Source: Psychrobacillus psychrodurans (lineage in GTDB: Bacteria; Bacillota; Bacilli; Bacillales_A; Planococcaceae). From it: DNA of 64,000 nucleotides. The notes beneath the pieces are model-generated. The model searched no databases and was not told the DNA's origin. It saw only the letters and a list, made by a program, of their open reading frames with translations. Position 1 is the first letter of the stretch, and every line of letters starts with the position of its first letter. The stretch covers positions 248,001 through 312,000 of the forward strand of contig FOUN01000003.1 in the NCBI GenBank assembly GCA_900114885.1, written 5' to 3'. Both the position numbers and the translations under genes were made by a program. This document shows positions 61,082 to 64,000 of the stretch, piece by piece.

Positions 61082-62941
61082 ATGATATGTACAATACAAA
61101 ATATAACAAAAATGCTTGGAGGAAATACGATTTTCGAAAACTTATCTCTTGATATTAAAACGGGAGACAGGTTAGCCATTGTTGGTCGTAACGGTAGCGG
61201 TAAAACTACATTGTTCAAATTGTTAGCAGGAAATGAAAAACCTGACGAAGGATATATCAACTTTAAGAAAGGTGTATCCATTGGTTATTTGGCTCAAATA
61301 CCTACTTTTTCAGAAGATATTACAGGTCTTGATGTTCTCCATTATGCTTTTCAAAAGATTACGGAGTTACAAAAGAAAATGATTAAGATGGAGCAACAAA
61401 TGACAACCTTAAATTCAGAAGGGATGGAGCGCCTGCTACAGCAATACGGAGAAGTACAAGAACAATTTACACTTTTAGGCGGTTATACAATGGAGTCTGA
61501 AATTGAAAAAGTAGTGCAGGGACTTCAGTTGAACCAATTCGTAAACCAATCATTTGCTAGTTTAAGTGGTGGCGAACAAACAAAAATAATGCTTGGGAAA
61601 ATTTTACTGTCAAATCCAGATATATTATTGTTGGATGAACCGACGAATCATTTAGATTTATTTGCAGTTGAGTGGTTGGAACAATATTTGGTTAACTATT
61701 CAGGGACTGTTGTAATCATTTCGCATGACAGATATTTCTTAGACCAGGTCGTAAACAAAATTGCAGATTTAGAAGAAGGTGAGCTTTCTCTTTATCATGG
61801 AGATTATTCTTCCTTTATTTTAGAGAAAGAAGCTAGATTAATGCGTGAGTTCCAGGAGTATGAGGAACAACAGAAAAAGATCAAAAAAATGAAGGATGCA
61901 ATAAGACGACTTAGACAATGGGCAAATGAAGCGGTTCCACCAAATCCAAAGTTATTTCGTCAGGCACGTAATATGGAAAGGGCACTAGAGAGAATGGTAA
62001 AAGTTAGAAAACCTTTAATCGACCCGAAAAAGATGGAGCTTTCCTTTGAATTTGCTTCTAGAAGTGGAAAAGAAGTAGTTATGATGAAAAATGTATATAA
62101 ATCATTTGGAGATAAAGCATTGCTAGAAAATGCACAGCTAAATCTATACTGGAAGGACCGAGTTGCGATAGTAGGTCGAAACGGTTCTGGTAAATCCACT
62201 ATATTAAATCTTCTGCGTGGAGAGATACCTATTGACAATGGAGAAGCTCGGTTAGGTAGTAATGTCCGGGCAGGTTATTTGTCGCAGCATTATGAAATTC
62301 AGGATCCGAAGTCTAGGCTAATTGATGTATTTCGAAGTGAGTTAAATGTGGTCGAGGGAGATGCACGACATATTCTCGCAAAATTTATGTTCTATGGACC
62401 AGATGTATTTAAGCGAATAGGTGATTTAAGCGGTGGTGAGCGCATGAGACTTCGCTTAGCACAGCTCATGCATCAGGATATTAATCTCCTAATTCTTGAT
62501 GAACCGACGAACCATTTAGATATTGAGTCTAGAGAAGTACTTGAAGATGCTTTAGCTGATTTTGATGGAACTATATTGGCCGTATCACATGATCGGTATT
62601 TTTTAAATAAATTATTTCCTAAAACTGTCTGGTTAGAAAAAGCCCAGCTCACTACATTTGAAGGACCATATGAGTGGGCTAGAACAAAATGGGAGGAAAT
62701 GTATTCTAAGCGAGAAGTAGAAGATGTTTCAGAGAAAAAGACTAAAACTAAACAACCAACAAGGGAACGTGTAAAAGAGCGAACAATCGATGAAGAAATT
62801 TCTTGTTTGGAAAGTGAAATTTCATATTTAAAAGAAAATGCAAAAATAGAAACTGATTGGGGAATTTATGAAAAGCTTATCGAATCTATTCAAGCAAAAG
62901 AAGAACAACTTGAAATCTTATTGGAGGAATGGATTGGTTAG
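61082..62941 (+). CDS. ABC-F protein, probable inducible ribosome-protection factor
   Basis: A 619-residue ABC-F ATPase. Both Walker A motifs (GRNGSGKTT, GRNGSGKST), both signatures (LSGGEQTK, LSGGERMR) and both DEPTNHLD Walker B motifs are canonical. The interdomain linker is long and charged (QQKKIKKMKDAIRRLRQWANEAV...RALERM), and a C-terminal coiled tail follows NBD2. It resembles the YdiF/antibiotic-resistance side of the family. The leader peptide and attenuator upstream suggest induction by a ribosome-targeting drug, as for vmlR- and vga-type genes; resistance spectrum cannot be predicted. AAGGGAAG precedes the ATG. Confidence 0.82.
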   Translation: MICTIQNITKMLGGNTIFENLSLDIKTGDRLAIVGRNGSGKTTLFKLLAGNEKPDEGYINFKKGVSIGYLAQIPTFSEDITGLDVLHYAFQKITELQKKMIKMEQQMTTLNSEGMERLLQQYGEVQEQFTLLGGYTMESEIEKVVQGLQLNQFVNQSFASLSGGEQTKIMLGKILLSNPDILLLDEPTNHLDLFAVEWLEQYLVNYSGTVVIISHDRYFLDQVVNKIADLEEGELSLYHGDYSSFILEKEARLMREFQEYEEQQKKIKKMKDAIRRLRQWANEAVPPNPKLFRQARNMERALERMVKVRKPLIDPKKMELSFEFASRSGKEVVMMKNVYKSFGDKALLENAQLNLYWKDRVAIVGRNGSGKSTILNLLRGEIPIDNGEARLGSNVRAGYLSQHYEIQDPKSRLIDVFRSELNVVEGDARHILAKFMFYGPDVFKRIGDLSGGERMRLRLAQLMHQDINLLILDEPTNHLDIESREVLEDALADFDGTILAVSHDRYFLNKLFPKTVWLEKAQLTTFEGPYEWARTKWEEMYSKREVEDVSEKKTKTKQPTRERVKERTIDEEISCLESEISYLKENAKIETDWGIYEKLIESIQAKEEQLEILLEEWIG

Positions 62942-63267
62942 GAAGTATTAGAATTACTTATAATGATTATGACCACCTTTTAAGAAGGTGGTCTCTTTTG
63001 TGAGATTTCAAGTCAGGTATCTCAAATTGGAAGATTTATTTTTAGTTCCTTTATTTTCATTAATAATATGTTTGAAATCATCATCTGCAGAAAATATGAT
63101 AGAAAGGTAAATAAGAAGGTATTTCACCGAAATTTGTTTTTTTGAAGAGTAAGTTATTTTTCATGCATTAATATTCTCTCATTGTGCCGATATAATAGTA
63201 TAAATATACTTATATATGGAATATTCATATCGGAGCATATTCAATACATAGAGAAGGAAGATGAGTA
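62942..63267. other. Intergenic with one terminator
   Basis: 326 bases. The hairpin GACCACCTT/AAGGTGGTC with a TCTTTT tail (62970-62999) ends the ABC-F gene. The remainder leads to the chemoreceptor gene; ATATAATAGT near 63190 may be its -10 region, without a good -35. Confidence 0.6.
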
Positions 63268-64000
63268 ATGCGTAAATCTATAAAGTGGAAAATAATTATT
63301 GCTGTTATGGCTCTAATTATTGTAAGTATGGCACCATTAATAACCATTAGTACGAACACTATTAGTAAAAAGACGGAAAAAGACTTAATTGATCAAAGCC
63401 AAGTTATAGTTCAAGAAATGTCAACATCAATTCAGAATTATTTAGCTACATATGAAAAAGGGCTTATTCAATTATCAACTTCAAATGATATTGTAGATTT
63501 TCATAATAGTGCTAAAGCAACTGATGGAGTTTTAGCCAAGAAATTAGTGAAACAATTAGATACTAAATTTAATGAATTTGTTTCATTATATGACGCTGTA
63601 GCTTCAGTCTACATAGCTTTACCTGATAAATCGATTGAAATTATCCCAGAAGCAGACCTAGGAGCAGATTTTGATCCTACTTCAAGGGAATGGTATTTAA
63701 ATGCAGTTTCAAATAAAGACAGTTTCAGCTGGTCTAAACCTTTTGTAGATGCTTCTACTGGAGAATATGCAATTTCTGGTGCAAAAGCTGTTATTAGAGA
63801 TGGCCAAGTGGTTGGTGTATTAGCCATTGATATTCTATTATCCAAATTAACAGAAACGTTAGCAAACAATGAGTTAGGTTATGAAGGTTATCCAATTATT
63901 GTGGATGCAGATGGTAATGCTATAGTTCATCCCACTTTATTTGGTGAAAACATATCTGAGAATTCATCAGTTAAAAAAATGCTATCTAGTTCCTTGGAAA
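63268..64000 (+). CDS. Chemoreceptor with dCache sensor, cut by the window edge
   Basis: An open frame from the ATG at 63268 (GAAGGAAG 7 bases upstream) runs to the right edge with no stop, giving 244 residues. TM1 is about residues 9-30 (IIIAVMALIIVSMAPLITI), followed by an extracytoplasmic dCache_1 domain: SREWYLNAVSNKDSFSWSKPFVDASTGEYAISGAKAV and VVGVLAIDILL carry the ligand-pocket pattern (RxWY ... D). Such domains often bind amino acids or other small ligands. HAMP and signalling domains should lie outside the window. A different receptor class from the CHASE3-like one at 22097. Confidence 0.85.
   Translation, partial: MRKSIKWKIIIAVMALIIVSMAPLITISTNTISKKTEKDLIDQSQVIVQEMSTSIQNYLATYEKGLIQLSTSNDIVDFHNSAKATDGVLAKKLVKQLDTKFNEFVSLYDAVASVYIALPDKSIEIIPEADLGADFDPTSREWYLNAVSNKDSFSWSKPFVDASTGEYAISGAKAVIRDGQVVGVLAIDILLSKLTETLANNELGYEGYPIIVDADGNAIVHPTLFGENISENSSVKKMLSSSLE

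Noticed and set aside
60844-61152. 102-residue frame overlapping the ABC-F leader and start
   Set aside because: It runs out of frame through the leader peptide, terminator and ABC-F start, with no ribosome binding site of its own.

Overview
The window is a low-GC Firmicutes chromosome segment. Gene content and order point to the Bacillales, most likely Planococcaceae (a Psychrobacillus, Lysinibacillus or Sporosarcina type); the species cannot be named from the sequence alone. Strong GGAGG-type ribosome binding sites, frequent TTG/GTG starts, a YjcZ-type sporulation peptide, a Ku/LigD pair and bacilliredoxin all fit. Gene order recalls the B. subtilis ypeP-ypeQ-cspD / ypgQ-ypgR / yphP-ypiP-ypjP / thy-dfrA-ypkP / ypmR-ypmS-msr block and the staphylococcal thyA-dfrA-degV-msr / murG / arlRS / odhAB block; both comparisons are from memory.

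Layout. 1-6.5 kb: housekeeping genes (RNase H-like protein, YpeQ, cold-shock protein, YpgQ phosphohydrolase, YfmR ABC-F, YpgR/CvfC) and a GNAT. 6.5-8.2 kb: a decayed stretch with an Excalibur-domain remnant and an intact 40-aa YjcZ-like gene. 8.2-12.2 kb: PepSY membrane protein, bacilliredoxin, YpiP methyltransferase and ypjP. 12.15-15.84 kb: a degenerate prophage bounded by a 28-bp direct repeat (27/28 identical) that lies in the 3' end of ypjP. It holds remnants of an integrase, an ImmA-like peptidase and RecT, plus an open yqaJ that has lost a catalytic glutamate. 15.9-21.5 kb: thyA-dfrA-acyltransferase, DegV, ypmR-ypmS-msrA-msrB.

21.8-22 kb: six TACTTGC heptamers at 21-bp spacing. 22-32 kb: chemoreceptor, YozE, DeoD, CtpA/B protease, COG0523 GTPase, CAP-domain secreted protein, MATE transporter, MurG-type glycosyltransferase, GNAT and a degenerate tRNA-like gene. 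32.5-40.7 kb: PAS-GGDEF protein, an ArlRS/YkoGH-like two-component system and odhAB. 41.5-42.4 kb: a guanidine-I riboswitch with its promoter and terminator, driving a paired SMR exporter. 43-46.6 kb: NHEJ genes Ku and LigD, diverging, with small genes behind LigD.

46.6-52.6 kb: MoxR/vWA pair (YojN/YojO-like), GNAT, XpaC-TelA and an acylphosphatase with an altered active site. 52.7-57.6 kb: DUF1033, a cold-shock gene with a terminator-like hairpin in its leader, an RsbR-like STAS protein, YkvA, a YkpA-type ABC-F and a second MsrA. 57.7-64 kb: LCP cell-wall ligase, AI-2E permease, Spo0M-like protein, small lipoprotein, a third ABC-F behind what looks like a leader-peptide attenuator, and the start of a dCache chemoreceptor cut by the window edge.

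The most interesting items are the attenuator in front of the third ABC-F gene, the reconstructable prophage in ypjP, the 21-bp-periodic heptamer array, the two copies of a hairpin element that keeps its fold while changing sequence, and the cold-shock leader hairpin. I found no CRISPR array, rRNA or intact insertion sequence.
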